DNA of 64,000 nucleotides from Telmatactis stephensoni. Taxonomy: Eukaryota > Cnidaria > Anthozoa > Actiniaria > Isophelliidae. The position numbers were made by a program, and so were the translations under genes. The stretch is from positions 1-64,000 of the forward strand of contig JALIZF010001074.1 of the NCBI GenBank assembly GCA_029948255.1. The letters run 5' to 3'. Shown here one piece after another: positions 23,216-36,400 of the stretch (its first letter is position 1; each line of letters starts with the position of its first letter). The notes beneath the pieces are model-generated. The model did not search any database. It had not been told where the DNA came from and was given only the letters and a program-made list of their open reading frames with translations.

Positions 23216-26200
23216 CTCTCCAGTCCTTGCAATACGGACTCACTAATGTTGATTTCTTTTGGTTTTTCAATGGCACTGCCAAGTGGGGTGAACATGCAGC
23301 ATGAGCTGTTCAAACAAAAGTAAAACTTTGATGGAATAAAGAACTTCTCTCCTTTTGAGTTTAGGTGTGGTGGGGACCATAATCCATAAGCTACTATGGT
23401 AAGGCTCCCATCATTTACCATAGTTTTGCACTTTCTACACTGAGGCTGCTTCCCCTTACTTGCTTTCTTGTATCGTTCAAGCTGCCAATCTGTATTTTTG
23501 CTCGCAGATGAAGATTGACCATTACTTGAAGATGATCCTGAAGGGCTTGCAGTTGAGGTATAGACTTCCTTGAGGTTGCCAATTGTTGATGTAGATGATA
23601 AACCTGAAGAGCTTGCAGTTGAAGTACTGACTGACCTCATGTTGCTCATTACCTCATTGAGCTCTTCTGCTGAGAGGGCTCTTTGTTGCAGGATAGGGCT
23701 GGACTCTGGCATTTTGCAAACAAATAGGTAAGCCCATATGATATGAGAGCATAAATTCTGTTTTGTACAGTAGGTGCAATCAGCGCAGTCTGGGAACTTG
23801 GATAGTGTGACGTAGTTCACTTTGCCTGTAAATTGCTTTAAGTGGATTTGAATCTTTTCTGTGGTGATGACCTTCCTTTGTACTGTGAAGGATGATTTGC
23901 ATTTCTTTGCAATGTCAAGGGATCTCAGAAATGACCTTGAACGTTGTGGTCGATATGGTGCAGATCTTGTACTCTTCTGTGAACTCTTCTGTGCTACTCT
24001 GCTGGGGTCATGTCTATGAGAAGAGGTTGGATCAACAAAGCTCTCTGTTTCCCTGGTTATTGTTGCTGTGCTGGTCTGTGCAATTTTGTCAAGCTCTGCA
24101 ATGTACACATCTGTCCTCTTACTCTGCTGTGCATATCGTCTCTTTTGCAGGTCTGCTGCACTAGGACCCTTGCCACCTCGGAAGGTGCCGGTACCATACG
24201 CCCGTAATGTTGCTGAAAGTTTCACACTCTCTGCAACATCCTCTCTGCATGCATCTACCAAGGTCAAGTTCACTGCACCCACCTTAACCCATCGTGAATG
24301 TCCAATTTCTGCGTGGTTTGCTTTTGGAACGTTGTGCAAAGGTTTGAAGGCACGGAAAACATGTGACCTACGTTTCTGCCACCAATCCCACCATGAATTT
24401 AGATGACTGTGCACAGCAATAAACTCATCCATTCTTTCAGCAGCCCTCTCATAAATAAGTGGGGTCTCAGCTTTAAGTACTGATTCACACAGGAACTTGA
24501 ACTCAGACTTCAAGTCTTCTCCTGGAAGAGACTTTTCTTGTCTCTTTACTGTGAAATCAAAATGCTTTTCACAGCTTACTGATCTCTGAAGATCCTCCTC
24601 TCCTTGAACATTGGCAATGGATGCCCAGAATGCGCCGCCTTCATCCATCATATAGCCGTGGGGTCGAAACCTTGCACTTGGGTTTCCAGAGAACTCTTGA
24701 ATTGCCTCATTCAGTACCTCCCAGAATATGTTCATAGAGGCTGTATTTTCTGCCTCAGCTTCCATCGTGGCGATTTTGCACATCTGCCTCAGGTAAGGGT
24801 GATAAATCCAAAGTGTGATGGTTTTATATCCTGAACATCTTTTGTGGTTGCCATCAAGGTGGCAATACTCCTTTCCTAGTGGGCTGTTTCCTTCCCTGTC
24901 CATGTCAGCAGCAATCTGTAACTGTTCCTTGCTAGACTTGAATACGAAGGAAGGACGGGTTCCATCTAAAGCCTTGTTGTTCACTTTGTATATCAGGAAG
25001 GGATCTTCAAGCTTTTCGCAAACACTTTCTTTGTACTTTCCCACAGCATCAAAGTTGTGACCAGTATGTTCGATTTCTGCTTTTGCTTTAGCCTTGATGT
25101 TGTTTAGGGTTGAGTTGTTGACAAATGTGTTTGCAATTTCATACACGTCATTGCCAGAAGAATCAGACTCTATGGCTGAGATGATCTTATCATTGATGTA
25201 CCTCTGTGGTTTAAGCTGTCTTGACACTTGAAAAGCCTTTCTGGCATCATTTGCTAATTCACTGGATATGGACTTGTTAACAGCCACACATGTATGCTTA
25301 TTATAGTGGTAAACAGTCACTTTAGTTTTGTTCTCATTTACTTCCCAGATCTTTACAGCTGGACAGTCAACTTCTTCAGGTACTGTGTGGCAACTGTGAC
25401 AAACTAAAATGCCATTGCGCTTCTCGAAATTCACACGGTTTTCTTTGCCATACTTCTTTTTAAACCAACACATTTCATTGGGACATCTTGCTGATCCTTT
25501 GCAATTTGCCCTCCGCCTTATGCCAGTGAAGCCACGTCTTTTAGAATTGTAATAGTCTTTCCATGGACGACCATCAGAAAGGGTTGAGGCAGGGTTATTG
25601 GAATTGTACTTCAACTCAAAAACCTGGTCATCATCTATATCAAATGGCAACGATGATACATGTTTTGTTTCTATTCCAGCAAAAAGTGAAGGTGTTATTC
25701 TACCACGATCACTGTTGAGCAAAGCATAAATAATAGTATAGTGAGGAATCCAATACAAAACAATACAGTTTCATTTAAGATTCAAAATAATCCTGCAGGC
25801 AAAGGGCTTTTTTCATGGAACCTGGAAATTGTGTCCATACAATTGTTTTTGCTGTTTGATTAAACTATGGGGTGTGGGCTTTAAGAAACTACTTGATGTC
25901 ACTTTGGTATCTTTGAGCAGCACAAGAAAATTAGCTCATTTGTAAATTTGCCACTTCAGAAACGAGTGGAGGACTGGGAACGAGTTTTTAGAATTAATCC
26001 AATTAAGAAATGAACCCCATCACAAGAAAGAGCATATCGTAAATATCAAGTTTCATGATTTTGACGTTGTTTATAGAGGAAATGCTGTGCTCACGGCAGC
26101 CATTTTGTTTTCAAATATGGTCAGCAGTCATTCCGGTCAGCAGTCATTCCCCTAAATCAAAATGGCGACTATACCAAACATGTAGGCATTGAAAGACTCA

Positions 26201-29200
26201 TCTAAGCTGAAAGAAAGTGCAAAATTATGCCTCAAGAAATAATCAAAGATGCTGAGTGATCAATACTGTTTCATATGCGGGGCTTGGTTATGGCATTTGA
26301 AATATTTTTAAAATACCATTCAGAAAACATGTTTAACATAAACAACCCCCTTCTTCTGGAAATCTGGACGATTTAGACCCCCCTACCCTTCAGAAATTAT
26401 TCATCCCTCCCTATTTCTGGAACTACACAATGTATGTTTACTAGGGACAGCTGTCATAAATTTCTTTGTAATTTTTACAGTTTTTGAATGCCAGCAGATC
26501 ATTTAACACTAATCCAAACTTTGTCAAAATCATGAAACTTGATATTTATGATATGCTCTTTCTTGTGATGGGGTTCATTTCTTAATTAGATTAATTCTAA
26601 AAACTCGTTCCCAGTCCTCCACTCGTTTCTGAAGTGGATAATTCATGATTTTATGGGTTGGGCTTCCTGTGGTGAAAAGCAAAAAAAAAAATTTTAAAGT
26701 ACTTCATTTTAGTTGAAAACTTAATATTTATTGCACTCTGGGACAATATGTGATCATTCTACTAGTGACACTTACCAGGATTCAGCCTTAGGCTGAATAT
26801 CAAAGGAAGAAGTTAACATGTCATCACTATCATCCTCAGTTGAAATATGCCCAGCCTTTAGAACAGGAAAATGAAGAAACATCAGAAATGCATTAACAGC
26901 CGTTGTGCCATGCCTTGTTAAAAAGAAGTCTAGTACCACAAAACTTTATATCAAAATGAAACATTGGACTGAAAGAATGGCAAAGGCTCGGGACACTTAC
27001 TTCATCTTCATAGCATCCACTGCTTTTCTTAGGGCTAATTGTTAAATCTACAACATCCTGTAAACCAAGAATGAAATCAATCAGAGTTTTCTCAAAACAT
27101 ATTTTTTACTGTACATATACAACATATGTATATAGTTACACAGGCATTAACAGGTATATGTATTAACATATGTATTAAAAGAGTCATATTAAAAGGTCTT
27201 CTAATAATTGAGATTATAATATTAAGATGTTGTTGTAAGTGGGATTCATGAATTAAAAATTAGTTTTTGTTTCAACCACAATTAAATGTTTTCATAATAT
27301 AACTACAATACTATCATGATGGCTGATTCAGTCAAAGCTCAGTTAGTCCTAGGTAATAAAAACATTTAATTGTGGTTGAAACTATGTTTTAATTAAGATT
27401 ATGTTTCAGCCTTCTGGATTGAGGAAAATTTCAGATGTAATAGGAGCTTAAATCATTAGAGTGGTTTTCATAAAAACCAGTGAACAAAAGAAAACAATAG
27501 AATTAGAGTCTACTGATGTGTATTAGTTTAGTGTCTATTTCACAGGTTTATGAAAACCACTCTATACCCTGTGAACATACATATGCACCTTCTCCTCCAC
27601 TGAAAAGTGAAGAGAAAAGAAGCTTTTGTCTATACTCAATTCAATACATGCACTTTCCTGGATGTAAATTGGTTTAAAACGGTTTTTCATGTCTATGTCA
27701 CTGACACATCATGAACTGCTGCATTCAGCTATTCATAACCATTTTTATTATGAACTGGCTTTAAACTGTTAAATTAAATTAAAAGCAGTATTTTTATTTC
27801 AAAAGCCATTTTGATTTAAAAACATATATTTTTGAGCAATCCTTTATGATATACATCATATTTTGATTTCAATCCCAGAGGAAATACCTTAAGAAATCGA
27901 TTTTAGAGGACAAACAACAGCAATTACAAATTACAACAATTACAAACTACTTTGCATCTATAGGATCTTCTTTTTATAAAAGCCAGTAGGTACACAAGCA
28001 TTGTTGATAGTGCTTAATATATGTTCTTTCTATATTAAACAGTGTTTTTTTAACTAAAAAACAGATTGACTTATAGCTTTCACAAAGCAAATTGAATCAA
28101 TCACTGTCGGGCTCGAGCTTACATTACTCTTCCCTCACGGTGGGGGAGAAAGGAATGCTTCCAACAGGGTAAAATCATTATAGAGGAATGGGCTAATTAA
28201 TTCAAAAGTCATAAATGTCAAACCAAGACATTTCTTCAAAATTTCAACCATTTTTTTACTGAAAATAATGTGAACTTCTTTACCTAAGTGTGATTCCTTT
28301 GCTCATAGAGCAAGGAGGGCTCACAGGGCTAATTGAAGCTAAATATATGATACAGTCAATCCCGAAAAGGTTGTTCAGTTGAAAAGATGTTTAGAGAACA
28401 ACAAAGTCATTTGCATATTACATGTTTTTAAGTTTTTACAAGAATCTTCAATATCAAGTTGCAAAATCCCAATGCACTGCTGTAGATAGCATTAACAAGC
28501 GATTTTATCTGAAGTTTTAAACTGAAACTTCCCGAGAATTCAAAAAAGAGTTTTATGCAAATGACTTTGTTGTTGTCTTTATGTCTTTTCAACTAAACAA
28601 TCTTTTCGGGATCGACTGTATATATATTGCTAGCATCACATGAATCTACCACAAAAAATACAATCAAAATAATTCTTAAATTATTGACCTTTACTTGCTT
28701 GCTCTCTATTGTCTTATTCGTTTAAAACGCTCATAACACTTACTTTTGCATAGCATTCGTTACTCCTTTTTCTTGGACTGATTGTTAAGTCAATGATTTC
28801 CTGCAACAAAATTATAAAGAATAAACTTTTTTCTCAGAAAATCCATTTGACACTGTTTTCTGAACCGTTTTATATCGTTTTATAAATACTCAGATAAATA
28901 TTTCATAATAATAATAGCAAGATTATAACTGTCACATTTCTTTGTCACCAAAACTGAAAACCGAATTGGGACTTACGTGAACTTATAAAATAATGTAAAA
29001 TCGTATCCAAATGCACAGCTAGCGGTAACAAACAGTAACTTATATCCGGACAGTGTGTGCGAACCCACAAGCATTTGTATGTTTTTTTTGTGTGTGTCCG
29101 AGGTTTTTTGTGTCAATCGGGTTATTTGTACTGCGAGCAATTTATCATGGTATATAAAATCCAGCGGGTTTTTAATGCGCTTTGAATAAACTGTGATCAA

Positions 29201-29413
29201 TGGCAAACACATGTGCTATCTCGATTTGCATAACAATCATACTCGAGATTTTATGAATAATACATTAGATAATATTGAAAATAACTGCACAAGAAAAACT
29301 TCAAAATAAAATTCCGAGATGAGCAATCAAAATTTCAAGTTTAAAATCAATTAATACTGAGGATGGAAGAAGATTGTACTCACCGAATCGGAAATTTCGC
29401 TCTTCTCCGCCAT
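23164..29413 (-). CDS. MULE transposase-like gene, five exons, about 923 aa, with SUMO-motif exons
   Basis: Exons on the minus strand: 29384-29413 (MAEKSEISDS), 28744-28800, 27001-27057, 26776-26855 and 23164-25711. All junctions are GT/AG and keep frame (phases 0, 0, 0, 2). Exons 2 and 3 are both 57 nt and encode EIIDLTISPRK and DVVDLTISPKK, each a SUMO-interaction-like [VI][VI]DLT core next to basic residues; exon 4 is acidic. The last exon carries a C/H-rich zinc module (ARCPNEMCW...CHSC...HTC), then a MULE DDE domain: YCHLDGNH, GYMMDEGGAFW, a C-x2-H motif (SCEKHF) and NHAEIGH as candidate Asp, Asp, Glu. A SWIM-like C/H finger (CTYCTKQNLCSH) and a C-terminal C-x2-C ribbon (QCRKCK) follow. 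MULE transposases bind terminal repeats and excise DNA. No lesion was seen, so it is active, recently active or domesticated. Confidence 0.85.
25951..26637. mobile_element. 687-bp TIR element nested in intron 4 of the MULE gene
   Basis: Arms of about 120 bp, at 25951-26070 and 26515-26637, are near-perfect inverted copies (CCACTTCAGAAACGAGTGGA...). The outermost 19 bases are themselves palindromic (CCACT...AGTGG). The interior is non-coding, with a short duplicated GGTCAGCAGTCATTCC near 26120-26150. Confidence 0.8.
27268..27383. mobile_element. Hairpin MITE in intron 3
   Basis: GTTTCAACCACAATTAAATG at 27269 is matched by CATTTAATTGTGGTTGAAAC ending at 27382, giving 20-bp or longer perfect arms around a 75-bp loop. 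Confidence 0.8.
27457..27564. mobile_element. MITE with TAGAGTGGTTTTCAT ends
   Basis: Begins TAGAGTGGTTTTCATAAA and ends TTTATGAAAACCACTCTA, with a 15-18-bp inverted repeat. The interior motif ACAAAAGAAAACAAT is shared with the copies at 53716 and 54859, so this is a family dispersed across the window. Confidence 0.85.
28353..28618. mobile_element. 266-bp Tc1/mariner-type MITE with TA target duplication
   Basis: Starts CAGTCAATCCCGAAAAGG and ends CCTTTTCGGG-type complement (TCTTTTCGGGATCGACTG). Arms are about 36 bp and flanked by TA on both sides. CAGT-type ends and TA duplication fit the Tc1/mariner superfamily. It lies in intron 2 of the MULE gene. Confidence 0.85.
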
Positions 29414-29542
29414 CTTGTGCAGGCTCCGGACACAACCACTGACCTGCTTCTGATTTGACTCATGGCTCATTGACTCATGACTCATGACTCATTGACTCAT
29501 GTGACTCATAAAACAAGAATTATCTTTATGGACGACTTTTTT

Positions 29543-29655
29543 GTCGGTCGGTCGGTCGGTCGGTCGGTCGGTCGGTCGGTCGGTCGGTCAGTCATTCCGT
29601 CATTCAGTGTCATTCATTGGCATTCATTGCCATTCAGTCATTCAGTCATTCAGTT
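29543..29655. repeat. (CGGT)n microsatellite followed by CATTCAGT minisatellite
   Basis: About 11 CGGT units at 29543-29589 run into a degenerate array of CATTCAGT/CATTCATTG units to about 29655. It abuts the right end of the MULE. Confidence 0.9.
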
Positions 29656-29686
29656 ACTTTTGGTTTTGACAGTCTTTAATCAGAAC

Positions 29687-30559
29687 ATGAAAAAGATTGC
29701 AAAATGCGCAGCAAGAACATTTTGTCAATTTTGGGAAGGCAAAACACAGCTTGACCACTTAAAAGAAAAGCAACAAGCACAAGTCCAATGTGACCATTGC
29801 TGCCAGTGGTACCATTTAGACTGTGTATCACACGATGGAAGAATATCTGCAAAGTCAGACGAGGAATGGTTCTGCGGCTGTGGAAATATGGACCCATGGG
29901 GCTTTACAGAGTATGTGTCTAATTTTCGATCATGTAACCTGTAGATCGCCAAATTTCGCACTGCAGGATAGATAGACCTGTAGGACTATGGAACCTAGAA
30001 GAATACAATTTACATTTAACCAAATTGAGGTTCAATTTACTAATGCACGCAATCAAAATTTTTGCACGTTCTTTCTAAAATAAAAGAAATCCGAAACGTG
30101 ACGTTTTGGTAGGTGCCATTATGATTATTTTAATAAATAGTTATAGATGTATGTGTAAATCAAAGTAAGGATATGTGAGTGTTAGCAGGCTCTATGGATA
30201 AATCGCGCTATTACAGCACATAAAAAAGCAAGAATTAAATGATGGAAATTAATAGATGAAAATGGTTACTGTTCTTGTGTATTCCAAAGGAAAAACGTGC
30301 TTGATGATAGCAGGAACATGCTGAAATTTCTACCAAATGGCGAGTCGTTAAAGGTAAGGAAACTTCTATTGAGTCATCTGAAGACCGGCCGTTCACCGTT
30401 ATAACTGATATTCTTACGTCATTTGCATCTTCTTTTCTTTTGGCTTAGAACTTTGTATCGAGCTTGATGGACAATACAGTTATGTCAAAAAGAAAGGTCA
30501 TATATAAAAAGAAAGGAATAATATGGGGAATGGGACGCTTGATTATAAATAGTGACACG
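29687..30559 (+). CDS. PHD-finger gene fragment, three exons visible
   Basis: Exon 1 from ATG 29687 (or from an acceptor just upstream, TTTTGACAG) to 29910 encodes a C/H-rich module: KCAARTFCQFW, CDHCCQWYHLDCV and EWFCGCG, a PHD-like zinc finger with the diagnostic W before the last Cys pair. Exon 2 (30290-30353, NVLDDSRNMLKFLPNGESLK) joins with phase 2, and exon 3 (30449-30559, NFVSSLMDNTVMSKRKV...MGRLIINSDT) with phase 0; all sites are GT/AG. A donor follows exon 3, but the next 80 bases reach the left end of the Tc1-type element and no later exon was found. PHD fingers read histone tails. This may be a host gene interrupted by the transposon, or another TE-borne gene. Confidence 0.55.
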
Positions 30560-30782
30560 GTAAGTGAAAGTGTGTTTATGGAAAACTACATTTTTACAAT
30601 TATGTAAATACAGCTATTTCCAAAAACATTGAATACTGAATATAGTCAATTGAAGAAACGTTGTCGGGTCCAAAAACATAGAACATAGAAGCTGAGACCG
30701 AAATGGTGCATGGGATGTACGTTAATGTATGCATGCTAAGCTGACTCGGATAACTTTCATACACACTTCACACATGCACATC

Positions 30783-32240
30783 ATGGAGGTCACGGAGACT
30801 GTTAACATTGTGTTAAAGGTGGTAAAAAAAGAAAACAAGAATACTTTCGATAGATACGAGGTAAAAAATGCCCCGAAATTTCAAACAGTTATTGACTTAA
30901 AGACATATATCTTCAACTTCTACAAAAGAGAACTCTCTCCGGCCCAGGATCTTTCATTCGAAGTCAGTTATTTTGGAACAGGCAGAGGGAAGTGCCATAT
31001 AAAATTTGACAACCATCTTGAAGAATGTTACGGTAGTGCTAAAAAAGGATGGATAGTTATTTGGGTTGACCCGCACACGAAACCAAAGCAGCAACAACAA
31101 CAGGCGTCAGGAAATAAGAAGAGAAAACAATCAGGTAAGACTGAATCATTACAAACTTTATTTAATTCCTTTCTTTCCATGTTCTGCTCTCCGTTTAGCT
31201 ATGTGACAGATGTATTTATTTCTATCCCCGTACAGAACTTGAGAACGACGGCGACCGAAGTGATGAAGAAAATGACAGTAGTTACAATGCTTTTCTAACA
31301 AGACTAAGAACGAAGCATGGTGGCAAAATAGCTGATTTCAAGCTAAAATGCTGGGCCAAAATGTTGGTAAGAAGATTTTAAAGTTACGGAGATAATGGAT
31401 AGGTAAAACGAACAATTGAGGCCGGGTAAAAATGGATAATTATTAATATTTTTTTCCTAATCAAACGAATGAATATTTGAATAAAACGCGCAATGCGCGC
31501 ACGTGCAAAGAAAAATGTCAACATGCCACTGAATGGTGCAATTTTTACAAATTTACATAACGTTAAGGTGGCGTTACGCGAGACGATTTTTAACGACGAT
31601 TTTCAGCGCAACGCGGTTGCGTTAAAAATCTTTCTCGTGTAACATGACACTTGGAACGATTTTCCTTGCAATTTTCGCTTTGGCAACGCGTTGCGAGTTT
31701 TTGAATCCAAGACAGAAACTCGCAACGCAAAATATTGCAAGTTGCTACAACGTTGCGCGGAAAATCATCGTTAAAAATCGTCTCGTGTAACACCGCCTTT
31801 ATGGCAAAATACACACATAGTTTCTTTATTCCATAACAACAAATACAACAAAAAGTTCATTTTTGACATTTTTAAGGAGAATAAAACCTGCAGTAATGAG
31901 GACGAAGTACCACAAGTTCCTTTTTTTACGGGTCGAAAAGCACCAAACCAATCCAGCAATGCGACGACACCTACGAATATCGCAACATCAAGTACGTCTA
32001 GCACTGCAATGTCAACTCCCTCAACTTTTGAGCAAAAGGTAAAATTATACTTAGAATAAAATCGCATTTAAGTCCATTTTATGTTGAAAATATCGTTGTT
32101 TTCTCGTTTAGGTCCGTGTGCGCGGAATGATTTTAGAACAACTGACTGCTTTAAAGAATTTATTGGAGAATGGAGCCCTCACAGAAGAGCAATTTAATAG
32201 AGAAAGAGAAAAGTTGCTTCGTGATCTTGATACCAATTGA
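30783..32240 (+). CDS. Accessory gene of the Tc1-type element, four exons, 257 aa, unknown function
   Basis: Exons 30783-31134, 31236-31366, 31877-32038 and 32112-32240 join in frame with GT/AG sites (phases 1, 0, 0). The start was taken at MEVTETVNIVLKVV; an upstream in-frame ATG at 30729 exists. Residues 1-95 look like a compact beta-grasp-like (ubiquitin/PB1-like?) domain ending KKGWIVIWVDP. Then follow a Gln/Lys-rich linker (KPKQQQQQA, KKRKQ), an acidic patch and a helix (NAFLTRLRTKHGGKIADFKL), a Ser/Thr-rich stretch and a C-terminal helix (EQLTALKNLLENGALTEEQF) that looks like a short SHOCT-like or dimerising hairpin. I recall similar uncharacterised coral proteins but no function. It lies wholly inside the inverted ends and converges on the transposase, so it is probably part of the transposon; a role in regulation or DNA targeting is a guess. 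Confidence 0.75.
31564..31801. mobile_element. 238-bp hairpin MITE in intron 2 of the accessory gene
   Basis: Arms of about 45 bp: left AAGGTGGCGTTACGCGAGAC and onward, right (complement) ...GTCTCGTGTAACACCGCCTT. The interior contains repeated CGCAACGC motifs. Because it is spliced out it would not disturb the gene. Confidence 0.8.
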
Positions 32241-32482
32241 TACATTATTCTAACAGTACATACTTTTACTGTAGTTTATGCAGACGACAGCAACATTAAC
32301 TTAATAATAATTATGTAATACACAAAATAATTGTTTTTGTTACGCCAATTCCAAGTCCACGTCTTTTTACATAAGAGGCAATCTACTATGGTACGAAATT
32401 ACTACTTTGGAAGACGTGCACTCTATTCACGTTAAATAAATGTTGATGTTCTTATACGATATGACTTATGACAAAGAAGCAT

Positions 32483-33720
32483 TTAGTAGCCTGAGTGGTA
32501 AATATAATTTAGTGCGTCCTCATTGGAAATCTGCATAAAAGATTGAAAGACCATGGTCTCTAATTTAGGACAATGCTGCCAAACGATATCGTTTTCCCTT
32601 ATCCAGTTTTTGGCCTGAGCGAACATTGCCTCGCAAGGCATCAGATCAGGACTATACGGAGGTAAATAGATTATTAAGGCCCCACTGGCATTTATTTCTT
32701 GCACAACTTCATGAGAATGGTGTATCGCTGCATTGTCTGGTGAATAAAATAAAGATAATAAGAACTTCGTATTTTCACGGTAACATTAGCTTTTTCTTTT
32801 AACTCTTACCCATTATAACCACTGAACGCGGATTTACTCCATTAAACGGTAACAAGTTTGGAATTAACTTTTCTCGTACAAACTGAAGAAATACCTCGCC
32901 ATTAGTTGTTCCACGGTGAATACCCAGTTCTATCATTCCCTGGCAGCATATTATAGGTATGGCGGTAATTCTTGGTCCCCAGTTTGAAAACATTCTTTCA
33001 ACTGATGCAGAATACCCTTTAAAGCTGTAGCCATTTCTGCGACACAACCGGAGGTCCTTAAAAATAATCAAAATTCTTACAGACAGAAATGAAAAGAAAA
33101 TTTCTTGTATTTACTTACGAATCCACTTTCATCAAGAAAAACCAGCATATTCACATCTAGAAGACAGGTATCGGCGCAAAACGTGATTCTTGCTTCTTCG
33201 CTTTGCTGTTGCGCAATTGTCTTTAACTAAATGGGGAAGAAATGAAATTAAGAAAAAACATTTACTTAAATCATGCTTCTATTACTGATACAGAGCAAAG
33301 GCATGTACCAACTATTTCGAAGGATTTCTTAACAACTCATCAACCTACCCTTTTTCTTGTGACTCCATTTCTTTGGAAATATCGACAGATAGTCGATATA
33401 CTGAATGTGTTCCCGAACACAGCTGTAATATGCTGAACAATCTCGGATATTGTCAGCTCCGGGTGCTCCAGCATTGTTTCCATCATCACCAGCTCTTCTC
33501 GTGGATGCATGCCTATGAGATCCAAAGGTCTCCCTACGCGCTTCCCTTTTACATTCCCAGCTGCTATGTATCGTTGTATGTACCTTTCTACAGTTCTTGT
33601 CGACAACGAGAGTAAATACGCAGTCTCGTCTACGCTGCAACCGATAAAAAAACAAAGCCAAATGGCCCGCCAACGCAGGTCCTCTGCATACGCTTTCGGC
33701 ATTTTGCATGTGGAAGGCAA
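32483..33720 (-). CDS. Tc1/IS630-superfamily transposase (DD34E), four exons, 326 aa
   Basis: Exons on the minus strand: 33349-33720, 33119-33226, 32810-33056 and 32483-32736; GT/AG junctions keep frame throughout. Exon 1 encodes two helix-turn-helix segments (SVDETAYLLSLSTRTVERYI; LTISEIVQHI...STICRYFQRNGVTRKR), typical of the IS630 paired DNA-binding region. The catalytic residues are FLDESGF, VIMDNAAIHH (completed across the exon 3/4 junction) and PDLMPCEAMFAQAK. The spacing from the second Asp to the Glu is 34 residues, i.e. DD34E as in Tc1. No stop or shift was seen. Tc1 transposases are usually intronless, so four exons and a partner gene inside the same ends are unusual. Start chosen at MPSTCKMPKAY; a second Met lies six codons in. 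Confidence 0.88.
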
Positions 33721-33842
33721 AGCGTTGCTGAATAAATCAGAATATAATTATTCATAATTATTCACATCCCAGAATACCTTTCGGTCTCAGCTTCTATGTT
33801 TTATGTTTTTGGACCCGACAACGTTTCTTCAATTGACTATAT

Positions 33843-34207
33843 ACTGCATTCTAAATACTGAATAGTGCATTCAAAGACCGAAATGCCTTGTCGTTCAGTT
33901 TGTTTTGGAGATGACATAGTGAAAATCCTCTATAACAATAACTAGGCAAATAAGTGGCAAAACCACAAAGAAAATGATCAAAAATGCAACTTGTAAGTCT
34001 TGGAACTGACTATTCAGTATGCATAATGCAGAATTCAATATTCAACGTTTTTTGAAATAGCTGTATACAAATATACATACTAATGAGATGATGCATGAAT
34101 ACAGAATACTGTTTATTAAATCGTCATTGATTGCGTGCAGTGCTTGCAACAATATATTATTAGGCTTTTTGAAGTCTTACATCACAAGCACCATTTCGGT
34201 CCCAGCT
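33843..34207. other. Outer right-end relics of the Tc1-type element
   Basis: Contains the inverted outer-end segment (34020-34070) and a further fragment of the inner end (34185-34207). Otherwise no gene. Confidence 0.5.

Positions 34208-36400
<2,193 letters not shown>

Larger units (their letters stand above)
21075..29508 (-). mobile_element. MULE-type transposon with ATGAGTC-repeat inverted ends
   Basis: The left end, about 21076-21160, reads ATGAGTCACATGAGTCTATG and continues with four further ATGAGTC-type units, then GGTCAGCGGTTGT. The right end, about 29412-29507, is the same in inverted orientation, up to GGTCAGTGGTTGT and a nearby (A)GATGGCGG. These long composite inverted ends enclose the five-exon transposase gene at 23164-29413, whose start codon sits at the inner edge of the right end. 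No 8-9-bp target duplication was found, so the exact termini are uncertain. Several smaller elements are nested in the introns. Confidence 0.7.
30640..33842. mobile_element. Two-gene Tc1/IS630-type DNA transposon, about 79-bp inverted ends
   Basis: The inner ends, 30640-30718 and 33764-33842, are inverted copies (ATAGTCAATTGAAGAAACGT, CGGGTCCAAAAACAT, GAAGCTGAGACCGAAA). They enclose two convergent intact genes: the accessory gene (30783-32240, plus) and the DD34E transposase (32483-33720, minus). Homology continues outward: CAGCTATTTCCAAAAACATT at about 30612 has an inverted counterpart at 34030-34068 (AACGTTTTTTGAAATAGCTG), separated on the right by about 190 bp. The true terminus may therefore be further out, with an insertion in the right end. 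A third partial copy of the end (CACCATTTCGGTCCCAGCTT, 34191-34210) runs straight into the tetranucleotide array. Confidence 0.8.

Noticed and set aside
23892..25060. Several plus-strand frames of 65-112 residues inside the MULE gene
   Set aside because: They are antisense shadows of the 849-codon last exon; no splice or domain support.
21060..29520. An 8-9-bp target duplication for the MULE
   Set aside because: Sequences outside the ATGAGTC ends (TTCGGTTGAC vs AAAACAAGA) do not match, so either the true ends differ or the site has decayed.
29543..29655. CRISPR-like array
   Set aside because: Direct tandem tetranucleotide and octanucleotide units with no spacers, in an animal genome.
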